This document shows positions 44,079-51,982 of a DNA stretch of 64,000 nucleotides, piece after piece. The stretch comes from Desmonostoc muscorum LEGE 12446 (lineage in GTDB: Bacteria; Cyanobacteriota; Cyanobacteriia; Cyanobacteriales; Nostocaceae): assembly GCF_015207005.2 (NCBI RefSeq), contig NZ_JADEXS020000001.1:6099001-6163000 (forward strand), in the 5' to 3' direction. Every line of letters begins with the position of its first letter. Position 1 is the stretch's first letter. The notes beneath the pieces are model-generated. The model was not told where the DNA came from and searched no databases. It worked only from the letters and a program-made list of their open reading frames with translations. Position numbers and translations under genes: made by a program.

Positions 44079-46217
44079 ATGCCTTCATTTGAATCTTTTT
44101 ATCAAGAATACCCCTGTTCGTACAATTCTCCCTTAAATTGCGATCGCCCTTTCCAAACGGCACAGCAAATCAAGGGCGCTAAGTTTTGCTTGGAATGTGG
44201 TTTCCCAGCAACTTTACCGCAGGAGGCTGAGATTAAAGGAAGTCAGGGTACTTATCAAATAGGTAGTTTTTCCGGTGTGCGGGGTTTAGGCCGTTTATAC
44301 TCAGGTATTCAACTTAAGGATAAACAGCCTGTAATCATCAAAGAATATCTCCTACCCAATCGCTGTTTTAATGAAAACGAAACTCTCAAACGCAAAGAAA
44401 GTTTTAAAAGAGTAGGTGGGGTAACTTTAGCCGATAGTCGAATTCAAAACTTTCGACTTGTGGAGACTAAAGAAGCGATCGCTGATGATAAAGGAGAACG
44501 CTGTTATCTCATCGCTAAAGGAATAGACTCATCCCAAACTTTAGGTCAATATATCATTGAAAAGGGAGCAATGACAGCTCCTCAAGTGCGGGAAGTCCTC
44601 AATCAAGCACTACAAACTTTGCAATTTCTCCACACCCAAAAGCTGCGTTTTCCTTCCAATCAAATACAACTCGGTTTAACCCACGGCAACATCAATGTAG
44701 ATAGTACTTTAATTAAAGTAGAAAGTCATCAAAAATTTTCTATATATTTTTGTGATTTAGCTATCTGGGAAAACTTATTTATTCCACCCGTTATTGCTCA
44801 ACCAACCCCCGCTAGACCTGAACAAGATTTACAATCTTTAGGAATGGTAGCTTTTTATTTATGGGTAGGAAGAACAACTAATTTATCTTCTAATCAGCCT
44901 TTAGATCCTAGAGATAATCAACAATGGCCAGATACAGATGACCATTTAAAACAATTTATTTATCGTTTAATGGGGTTGGAAACTCCTTTTGAAAGTGCAG
45001 AAGCAGCTCGTCAAGCACTATTACAACTTCCCAAAGAAGATAGTGCCAAGAGTTCAGTGGGTTCCTCTGGTTCTCAAATAATTGAAAAACGTTTGCCAAT
45101 GCCTTTAATCCTACTACTAGGAATCTTGGCCTTATTACTATTAAGTGGGGGAATTTGGTATTTTCTGTTGCGGAATTCAACAGATACACGTAATAAATTT
45201 ATCGAATGGTCTAGACTGGTACGGAATTTCTCAGAAGTTCCCAACGTTCCTTCAGGACAATTTACTTATACAGGAGAAAAAGATAGTTCATGGAGTTATA
45301 TTTTAACGCAACCAATAGACAACAGTCGTCTAGCAGATTTATTAGCTAAACCCAAGGCAGATGCAACGGCAACATATAACTATGAATCCGTTTTGTCAGC
45401 GGATGTAAATAATCCGATTAGAAGTATAGAAGAAGTACAAACAGGAAAAAAAGACTTTGCAATTACTAGTTTGGGAAATAGCATCACAAGTCAACTAACA
45501 AAACAACGAGTTGCCTATGATGGGTTAATTGTTTTTGTTGCATTTAATAAAAGAGATTCAAATCTGGCTAATGCTCTGGGAGGGCAAATCAGTCTTGAGC
45601 AATTGCGTCAAATTTATACAGGGAAAATTACTAATTGGCAGAAAATTAATTCCAAACTGCCAAATTCTCTGGAAATCAAGCCTTTTGCTCCCACCGAACC
45701 GGAAGCGATCGCCAAATTTCAAGAACTAGTTTTGAAAAATGACCCCCAAGACAAAGCTTTATTTGCAGCGAAAGTTACTAAACTGGATACCACAAAAACC
45801 CAGAACCAGATACGCAGCGAGATTCTAGAGGGGCGAGCCACTGGGATTATCAGTTTTGGGATTATCAGTAAAACTTGGAAACAGTGTACTGGTTATCCCC
45901 TAGCGATCGCCAATGGTAACAAGCCAGCTAGCCAACCTTTGTTTCAAAGACGCGATCGCCGCTCAATTAATCCTTCAGATGACTTGTGTCAGCATGATGA
46001 TTATTATGTTGATGTTACTACTTTCCAAAGCTACCCCTTGGGATATCCTGTTTTTGTAGTGTACCCTCAAGACAGCAACCGCCTGACTGGTGGTTCTACA
46101 TTTGCCCAGATGCTAATTACTCGTCAGGGTCAGTGTTTACTTAGTAAAGTAGGTCTTGTAGCTTTACAACCTATGCCTGATGATATAAATTCCTATGCCT
46201 GCAAATCGGTGCCCTAA
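44079..46217 (+). CDS. Zinc-ribbon/pseudokinase/TM/PstS-like fusion protein
   Basis: 712 residues in four parts. First, a four-cysteine knuckle (Cys13, 21, 37, 40; FCLECGFPA). Second, a Ser/Thr-kinase-like domain (about 58-320) with the ATP lysine Lys88 in VIIKEYL, but HGNINVDSTL in place of HRDxKPxN and CDLAIWE in place of DFG, so probably catalytically weak or dead. Third, a membrane segment at about 340-362 (LILLLGILALLLLSGGIWYF). Fourth, an extracytoplasmic phosphate-binding (PstS/PBP-like) domain (about 385-700; QISLEQLRQIYTGKITNWQK is the family's signature). It may sense a solute outside and signal inside. The 3' end overlaps the FHA gene by 23 bp. Confidence 0.82.
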   Translation: MPSFESFYQEYPCSYNSPLNCDRPFQTAQQIKGAKFCLECGFPATLPQEAEIKGSQGTYQIGSFSGVRGLGRLYSGIQLKDKQPVIIKEYLLPNRCFNENETLKRKESFKRVGGVTLADSRIQNFRLVETKEAIADDKGERCYLIAKGIDSSQTLGQYIIEKGAMTAPQVREVLNQALQTLQFLHTQKLRFPSNQIQLGLTHGNINVDSTLIKVESHQKFSIYFCDLAIWENLFIPPVIAQPTPARPEQDLQSLGMVAFYLWVGRTTNLSSNQPLDPRDNQQWPDTDDHLKQFIYRLMGLETPFESAEAARQALLQLPKEDSAKSSVGSSGSQIIEKRLPMPLILLLGILALLLLSGGIWYFLLRNSTDTRNKFIEWSRLVRNFSEVPNVPSGQFTYTGEKDSSWSYILTQPIDNSRLADLLAKPKADATATYNYESVLSADVNNPIRSIEEVQTGKKDFAITSLGNSITSQLTKQRVAYDGLIVFVAFNKRDSNLANALGGQISLEQLRQIYTGKITNWQKINSKLPNSLEIKPFAPTEPEAIAKFQELVLKNDPQDKALFAAKVTKLDTTKTQNQIRSEILEGRATGIISFGIISKTWKQCTGYPLAIANGNKPASQPLFQRRDRRSINPSDDLCQHDDYYVDVTTFQSYPLGYPVFVVYPQDSNRLTGGSTFAQMLITRQGQCLLSKVGLVALQPMPDDINSYACKSVP

Positions 46218-46869
46218 TCCTAGTTGCGAATATTTTAACCGCGCCCTGCCTAACAATACTAAGGTTTGTCCCTGGTGTGCGACTCCCATAGGTAATGTAG
46301 TTGCTCCTACATCACAACCACCTATTCAGCCACAGCCCAGTCAACAACCGCCTATTCAGCCACAGCCCAGTCAACAACCGCCTATTCAACAACCGCCTAA
46401 TCAGTATCAGCGCCCGGTAACAGAGCAACCCAACTACCAAGTTCCTCAACAAGCCCCGGTAGATTATTCAACAGTCTATCAGCCACGGGTTCCTTATCCA
46501 CCAACACCTCCTGTTTATACCCCCCCGCCTCAAAGAGCGCCAGTCTTAAAGCTGATTCATAGCACTGGTAGAGAATATAACCTCCTTGGGGAAGGAGGTT
46601 ATATTGGGCGTCGCAGTCAAAGTCCAGGAATAGCGCCGCCAGAAATTGACTTGACCGGTATTCCCAATGAGGGAATAGTCTCTCGTCGTCATGCGCGAGT
46701 TGATTGGGACTGGTCGCAAAATGCATATATGATTGTTGACATGAGTACAAATGGTATTTATTTAAACAACAATCCTCTAACTCCCGGGATGCAATATCGA
46801 CTGCTGAATGGTGATGCGTTGAGATTTGGCCAGGATAATCTAGTTAATTTTACTGTATATGTAATGTAA
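46195..46869 (+). CDS. Zinc-ribbon and FHA domain protein
   Basis: 224 residues. Cys6, 11, 25 and 28 (RCPNPSC and VCPWCATP) form a zinc ribbon like that of the upstream protein. A Pro/Gln linker with tandem QPPIQPQPSQ words follows (about 38-110). The FHA domain spans about 118-224 with YIGRRSQS, the phosphothreonine-binding SRRHARVDW and DMSTNGIYLNN. FHA domains bind phosphothreonine peptides, so the partner is likely a phosphorylated protein of the same pathway. Overlap with the pseudokinase gene implies translational coupling. Confidence 0.9.
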   Translation: MPANRCPNPSCEYFNRALPNNTKVCPWCATPIGNVVAPTSQPPIQPQPSQQPPIQPQPSQQPPIQQPPNQYQRPVTEQPNYQVPQQAPVDYSTVYQPRVPYPPTPPVYTPPPQRAPVLKLIHSTGREYNLLGEGGYIGRRSQSPGIAPPEIDLTGIPNEGIVSRRHARVDWDWSQNAYMIVDMSTNGIYLNNNPLTPGMQYRLLNGDALRFGQDNLVNFTVYVM

Positions 46870-47637
46870 CATAAAATTTTATTACAGCTATTTTCAGGTA
46901 AATAGACCACGCGGTAGGGGCACAGCAATGCTGTGCCCTTATGACAGATGTGTTCAAATACTAGGACTTACGCACTGTACAAAAGAATCATCTTGTGAAT
47001 CAACATAAATACGTAGTTTCAGGTTTTTACTAATCATTTTTTGATGGTAAATAGACCTGCGCTGTAGGCGCACAGCATTGCTCATTAGTCAACTTAAGAT
47101 CAAATGGGCGGTTATAAACCGCGTCTACACTAAACTTTACCTGCCTCCGCAGGTTTCAAATCCTTAATTTTTCCTCAGTCCACGCAGGCGGACTTCTCTG
47201 CGAGACGCTACGCGAACGTTTGTTTAGCCGCGAATTCCATTCGCCCAGGCTTAAGTTGACACCTATGAGCATTGCTGTGCCCCTACAAATGTCAAAATAA
47301 TTTGGGATAATTTATTTTTTGGAAGTCCCTAACGTGAAATCCGACCCCCTTTTAGGGGATGGGATGAGCTTAAAAACACTCTTACTCATTACTTAGAGTG
47401 TACTGAGGATAAATGAGATTCTAACTGTTATACATGGCACAACCAGTCATTATCTCTGGCATCCAACGAGCCGAAATATTCTTATTTGTACGCCACAAGT
47501 AACATTACCTGATTGAAGAGGAATTTCAATCAGAACTAGTCACAGTGGTTAATATTTACGGCTTTTGCCTACGAAATGTAGCTAGAAAAATAGCTGGCGA
47601 TTAGTTGATGATTCTCAGGTGAATTTAGTTTGAATTT
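46870..47637. other. 768-bp spacer with nested repeats
   Basis: No gene. A palindromic core copy lies at 46914-46940. A second copy is split into 47063-47082 and 47268-47287 by an inserted 185-bp element, and the tail of a type 2 element ends at about 47332. The region 47335-47637 has a short hairpin (TGATTGAA / TTCAATCA near 47511-47531) and otherwise nothing recognisable; it should hold the promoter of the aminomutase gene. Confidence 0.55.
47083..47267. mobile_element. 185-bp element with GTCAACTTAAG ends inside a palindromic repeat
   Basis: The ends CATTAGTCAACTTAAG and CTTAAGTTGACACCTATG match those of the IS4-like remnant at 41081-41682. The interior has GCAGG-rich words (GCGAGACGCTACGCGAACG, TAGCCGCGAATTCCATTCGC) related to 39935-40060. 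The host palindrome is duplicated at both junctions: AGCATTGCT at 47074-47082 and 47268-47276. This indicates a 9-bp target duplication. Non-coding, so mobilised in trans. Confidence 0.65.
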
Positions 47638-48792
47638 ATGATCGCAAACACTGTTTTAGATCCTTTAGTAAGCGATATTAGGCGTGCAGAAATTTGTCAG
47701 ATTTTAGGAGAGACTTACACCCAGGAACGTTGGAATGATTGGCGTTGGCAAATGCGGCATCGGTTGACTAAGCTGGAACAATTTCAGCAGTTATTACGGC
47801 TTATTCCTGCTGAAGAACGAGGACTTTTAATAGCACCAGAAAAGTTTGCTGTGGCCGTAACACCACATTTTGCCTCGCTACTCGATCCAAAAAATCCCCT
47901 TTGTCCGCTGCGCTTACAAGTGATTCCACGGGAAGAAGAACTCATAGTTAGTAGCACAGATTTGGTAGATCCCTGTGGAGAAGATCGCGATTCACCAGTC
48001 CCAGGACTTGTACATCGCTATCCCGATCGCGTATTGTTGCTTGCCCTAGATACCTGCGCGGCTTATTGTCGTTACTGTACCCGCTCTCGTTTGGTGAGCC
48101 AAGGTGAAATGTATCCAGTCACACGGCGGTTAGATGCGATCGCTGCTTACTTAGAAGAACACACCGAGGTACGTGATGTCCTAATTTCCGGGGGCGATCC
48201 GCTGCTGATGTCTGATGAACCTTTAGACAATTTACTGCGCCGATTGCGTGCCATTCCCCATATTGAATTTATCCGCATTGGTTCCCGCGTACCGAGTTTT
48301 TTACCGCAACGCATTACACCAGAATTAGTTGCTTTGCTGCGTAAACATCGCGTCTGGCTGTCCTTGCACTTTTGTCATGTGCGGGAACTTACCCCGGAAG
48401 TAGCACAAGCTTGCGATCGCCTAGCTGATGGTGGTATTCCTCTAGGCAGTCAAACTGTGCTACTAAAAGGCGTCAATGATTCCCAAGAGGCGCTGAAGAA
48501 TCTGTTTCACGGTCTTCTCAAACTGCGAGTGCGACCTTATTACCTTTATCAATGCGACCCAGTTGTTGGCACTGCACATCTGCGAACGAGCGTGCAAACA
48601 GGGATTGATTTAATCTCTAAATTGCGCGGTCATACTACTGGATATGCTGTCCCAACTTATGTGATTGACGCCCCCGGTGGTGGTGGGAAAGTGCCAATTC
48701 AAGCTGAAACTCTACTCGCTTATGAGAACGGCACAGCTACAGTCCGAAATTGGGCAGGCAAAACCTACACTTATGTAGATTCAGTAGAGTAA
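47638..48792 (+). CDS. kamA: KamA family radical SAM aminomutase (lysine 2,3-aminomutase-like)
   Basis: 384 residues. The iron-sulfur cluster cysteines are Cys140, 144 and 147 in CAAYCRYCTRSRLV, followed by the radical SAM elements ISGGDPLLMSD and IRIGSRVPSFLPQRI. The C-terminal PLP-binding region of the family is visible in YLYQCDPVVGTAHLRTSVQT and YVIDAPGGGGKVP. Lysine 2,3-aminomutases turn L-lysine into L-beta-lysine (EC 5.4.3.2); close relatives act on glutamate or on lysine of EF-P, so the exact substrate is open. An ATP-grasp ligase gene follows on the same strand, about 200 bp on. Confidence 0.88.
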   Translation: MIANTVLDPLVSDIRRAEICQILGETYTQERWNDWRWQMRHRLTKLEQFQQLLRLIPAEERGLLIAPEKFAVAVTPHFASLLDPKNPLCPLRLQVIPREEELIVSSTDLVDPCGEDRDSPVPGLVHRYPDRVLLLALDTCAAYCRYCTRSRLVSQGEMYPVTRRLDAIAAYLEEHTEVRDVLISGGDPLLMSDEPLDNLLRRLRAIPHIEFIRIGSRVPSFLPQRITPELVALLRKHRVWLSLHFCHVRELTPEVAQACDRLADGGIPLGSQTVLLKGVNDSQEALKNLFHGLLKLRVRPYYLYQCDPVVGTAHLRTSVQTGIDLISKLRGHTTGYAVPTYVIDAPGGGGKVPIQAETLLAYENGTATVRNWAGKTYTYVDSVE

Positions 48793-48863
48793 AAGCGATG
48801 AAATTTTGGATTTTGGATTTTAGATTTTAGATTTTGGATTAAAAGATTCAAAATCTAAACTCT

Positions 48864-48967
48864 TAGGGATTTCCAAAAAATAAATTATCCCAAATTATTT
48901 GTACATTTGTAGGGGCGCACAGCTGTGCGCCCCTACGATGGATATTTTTTTCATTGGAAGTCCCTTA
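48864..48967. mobile_element. Inverted-repeat element type 2, complete copy
   Basis: About 104 bp, from TAGGGATTTCCAA to TTGGAAGTCCCTTA. Its centre (48909-48936) is a perfect 28-bp palindrome GTAGGGGCGCACAG and its mirror, the same core as in the type 1 element but with unrelated ends. Related copies: 21410-21500 (worn), 51898-51987 (worn) and the right part at 47268-47332. It separates kamA from the ligase gene. Confidence 0.75.
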
Positions 48968-48999
48968 ACGTACATACGAACAGTGGGAGTTATGGGGTG

Positions 49000-49998
49000 A
49001 TGAGTTTATTTATTGGTCTTTGTTATGACTTGAAGACAGACTACTTGAAGTCTGGTTTTAGTGCTGAAGAAGTGATGGAATTTGACGATGAAGAAACTAT
49101 CATTGGGCTAGAAAAAGCTCTATTTGAGTTAGGTCATCAGGTTGAACGTATTGGCAATGGCAGAGAACTTGCTCTCAGGTTAGCAAAAGGCGATCGCTGG
49201 AATCTTGTTTTTAATATTGCTGAGGGTTTGAAAGGTCGTTCTCGTGAAGCACAAGTTCCAGCAGTCTGTGAATTATTCGCTCAACCTTACACTTTTTCCG
49301 ACCCCCTCACCTGCGCCCTCACCTTAGATAAGGCACTGGCTAAAAGGATAATACGCGATCGCGGTTTGCCCACAGCCCCCTTTGAAGTAGTGAATTCCAC
49401 CGCCCAAGCACAAGCCGTATCCCTACCTTTGCCATTGTTCCTCAAACCTGTAGCGGAGGGGAGTTCCAAGGGAGTAACTGGGCGTTCCTTTGTTAAAGAA
49501 CGCCAGGAGCTAGTGACGATGTACCAATTATTACGCGAACAATTCCAGCAGTCCGTACTGGTGGAAACCTTTCTTCCCGGTCGAGAATTAACAGTGGGTA
49601 TTATTGGCAATGGCAGCAATTCGCGGGTAGTAGGTGTTATGGAAGTAATTTTTACAGACAAAGCAGAAACTTCTGCCTACACCACCGTCAACAAAGATGA
49701 ATATTTGGAACGGGTATCTTATCGTTTGCTCATCGATCCTGAACCACTGGCGGCACAGGCAAGACAGCTAGCGCTGGATGCTTACTATACTCTTGATTGT
49801 CGTGACGCTGCCCGCGTCGATCTGCGCTGCGATGCTAATGGTGTGTTGCAGTTTCTGGAGATTAACCCATTACCAGGACTTCACCATATCCGCTCAGACT
49901 TACCAATTATGGGACGTTTGGCTGATGTGGCATACACAGAAATCGTTGCCACAATAGTCGATTCTGCTTGGGAAAGGTACGAATGTTATTTTAGCTAA
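49000..49998 (+). CDS. ATP-grasp ligase, D-alanine--D-alanine ligase-like
   Basis: 332 residues from the ATG at 49000; longer in-frame starts lie inside the type 2 element and are rejected. ATP-grasp features are present: DKALAKRIIRDRGLPTAPFE, the glycine-rich loop FLKPVAEGSSKGVTG, the adenine-contact segment VLVETFLPGRELTVG, and the metal site at the end, ARVDLRCDANG and FLEINPLPGLHH. D-Ala-D-Ala ligases join amino acids through an acyl phosphate. The position beside KamA suggests a ligase acting on beta-lysine or a similar product, not a housekeeping Ddl (inference). Likely co-transcribed unless the element between them blocks read-through. Confidence 0.82.
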   Translation: MSLFIGLCYDLKTDYLKSGFSAEEVMEFDDEETIIGLEKALFELGHQVERIGNGRELALRLAKGDRWNLVFNIAEGLKGRSREAQVPAVCELFAQPYTFSDPLTCALTLDKALAKRIIRDRGLPTAPFEVVNSTAQAQAVSLPLPLFLKPVAEGSSKGVTGRSFVKERQELVTMYQLLREQFQQSVLVETFLPGRELTVGIIGNGSNSRVVGVMEVIFTDKAETSAYTTVNKDEYLERVSYRLLIDPEPLAAQARQLALDAYYTLDCRDAARVDLRCDANGVLQFLEINPLPGLHHIRSDLPIMGRLADVAYTEIVATIVDSAWERYECYFS

Positions 49999-50015
49999 AA
50001 TAATTTGACCATAAC

Positions 50016-50123
50016 TATAGCGCTTCCCATTCAGATGCGGTATAATATTATATCGCCATGTGTAGGGGCACGGCAGTGCCGTGCCCCTACAGGTGTACCT
50101 CACGTTTGTCGGGAAACGCTATA
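50016..50123. mobile_element. Inverted-repeat element type 1, complete copy
   Basis: 108 bp with ends TATAGCGCTTCCC and GGGAAACGCTATA and palindromic core at 50062-50090. It is the mirror-orientation counterpart of the copy at 10191-10297, sharing the flank GTGTACCTCACG and the TATAATATTATATCGC side. Confidence 0.8.
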
Positions 50124-50148
50124 ACGCAAGTGTCAAATGCTAAAGTTC

Positions 50149-50275
50149 TTATACCATTTCTTTGTGAGGCTGCGCCAAATTTTCTTAGCTTCTTCTTCTT
50201 TCTTTGTGTCCTTTGCGCCCTTTGCGGTTCGTTCATCATATAGTTTGGCGCATCTTCATACAGAATTGGTATTAG
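50149..50275. mobile_element. Inverted-repeat element type 3, complete copy
   Basis: About 127 bp with roughly 29-bp imperfect ends: TTATACCATTTCTTTGTGAG on the left and the complement of ACAGAATTGGTATTA on the right, both running into GCGCCAAA. The centre has CTTTGTGTCCTTTGCGCCC. It closely matches 21604-21719. Confidence 0.75.
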
Positions 50276-50287
50276 TTTTTAGGCTGT

Positions 50288-51664
50288 TCAACTAAGCTCG
50301 ATCTCAGAAGTCAAAAAATAAAAACGGCTGACTAAAAGCACTGCTCCGATAAGCATTCCTAGTAATAAACCCAACCATAAACCTATAGCACCCCAACCTA
50401 AAGTAAATGCCATCATGTAGCCACTACCTAGACCAACTCCCCAGTATGCGAATATCGCGATCGATGTTGGTGTGCGCGTATCTTTTAAACCAATTAAAGC
50501 ACCAGCAGCGATCGCCTGAATAGAATAAAATATCTGTACTATTGCCGCTACACCTAAGAAAGAAATTGCAGTGTTAACTATCTCGACATTATTCAGATTA
50601 TTGGTGTCCAAATACATGCTCACAATATAGTTGGGAAATAGCCAAAAAATTATTGCCACAATGCTCACCAAAGGAGTAATAAGTGCAATGCAAATAAATG
50701 CTGCTCTGTTTACACCTTTGAGATCGTTTTGTCCCTTCAACTGTCCTACTCTCATGGTGATGGCATAAGAAATGCCTATAGACACGGTTTCGACAAAACT
50801 TTCTGTCTCAACAGCAATTTCATGGGCTGCTAATTTATCAGTGCCAAACCACCCCATGAGTACAGCAATGGCAGTGAATACTCCAACTTCGGCTCCATAC
50901 TGCAAACCCAAGTACCACCCTGTTTGGCAGATATCTACAAACATCTCCCTATCGAACTGAAGCAGAGCGCGATCGAGATGGTAGTCTTGAAAGTAATCAT
51001 CGAAGCGAACCCAAGTAGCGGCGGCGATAAAATTTAACCAAAGAATGAGTGTGCTTGCCCAACCGATACCAGCTAAACCAAGGGCTGGTAAACCAAATTT
51101 ACCGAACATGAATACATAATTAGCAGCCCCATTTAATAATAATCCCACCACTGTAATTACTGTCAGGAATTGGGGGCGATTGAGGGCAGAACTAACTTCT
51201 TTTAAGATACAGAAGCCGAGTGCAGCAGGAAAACCCCAAACAATAGATTGTAAATATGTTTTAGCTAATAATACGTTGCTTTTTTCTTGACCAATCAGTA
51301 TCAAAATTAAATCAAAGTGCCAAATGATAAACATTACAGGGAAGCAGGCGATCGCAGCTAACCAAATTCCCTGACTGGTAGCACAGCTAACTCGATCTAT
51401 TTTTCCTGCACCAAAAGCATTAGCAACAGTTGCACCTACTGTTGAGAGAGTAGAACGACAAATAGAGGCTAGAGTAGAAAAGGTGATAGCACCTAAAGCA
51501 CCAGCCGCTAAAGCTTGAGTGTTAAGTAAGCCCATCATCACCCCATCCAATAAAGGAATTCCCGCTTCTAAGATTTGAGCAATTACTAAAGGAACTGCTA
51601 ATTGTAAGCAGGCTTGGATTTCTAATATGAACTCTGATTTAAGTTCTTTTGAGGTTAACTCCAT
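50288..51664 (-). CDS. MATE family multidrug/solute efflux transporter
   Basis: 458 residues with about twelve hydrophobic segments in two homologous halves, the standard MATE size. Family features include the N-terminal PLVIAQILEAGIPLLDGVMM, GAITFSTLASICRSTLSTVG in the first half and GISYAITMRVGQLKGQNDL at the start of the second. MATE proteins export cationic drugs or metabolites in exchange for Na+ or H+ across the plasma membrane; substrate unknown. ATG start. The gene lies by itself between two repeat-rich spacers. Confidence 0.9.
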   Translation of the reverse strand: MELTSKELKSEFILEIQACLQLAVPLVIAQILEAGIPLLDGVMMGLLNTQALAAGALGAITFSTLASICRSTLSTVGATVANAFGAGKIDRVSCATSQGIWLAAIACFPVMFIIWHFDLILILIGQEKSNVLLAKTYLQSIVWGFPAALGFCILKEVSSALNRPQFLTVITVVGLLLNGAANYVFMFGKFGLPALGLAGIGWASTLILWLNFIAAATWVRFDDYFQDYHLDRALLQFDREMFVDICQTGWYLGLQYGAEVGVFTAIAVLMGWFGTDKLAAHEIAVETESFVETVSIGISYAITMRVGQLKGQNDLKGVNRAAFICIALITPLVSIVAIIFWLFPNYIVSMYLDTNNLNNVEIVNTAISFLGVAAIVQIFYSIQAIAAGALIGLKDTRTPTSIAIFAYWGVGLGSGYMMAFTLGWGAIGLWLGLLLGMLIGAVLLVSRFYFLTSEIELS

Positions 51665-51982
51665 TTCGGGATAAACACTAAGTAGGGCTATAAAAAGGTT
51701 ACCTTAATATATTAAGATAAGTTAAGCTCAACAACGAAAATTTGCTGATTTTGAGGAGCGATGTCTAGGACGGGCTACGCCTACGCACTAGTAGAAGTTG
51801 GCACAAATCCACGTATCATAACAGACAAAAAATAAAAGAGGAGTCAGAATTCAGAATTCAGAATTCAGAATACTCTACCCATAAAAGAATAGAGTATTAG
51901 GGACTTCCAAAAAATAAATTGTTCCAATTATTTGTACATTTTTAGAGGCGCGAACAGTGGGAAATTTTTGATTTGTAAGTTC
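51665..51982. repeat. Spacer with 29-bp repeat and worn type 2 element
   Basis: The 29-bp word (GCGATGTCTAGGACGGGCTA and onward) occupies 51758-51786. TCAGAATTCAGAATTCAGAA repeats lie at about 51845-51870, and a worn type 2 inverted-repeat element lies at 51898-51987, whose palindromic centre has decayed (TTTTTAGAGGCGCGAACAG). No gene. Confidence 0.55.
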
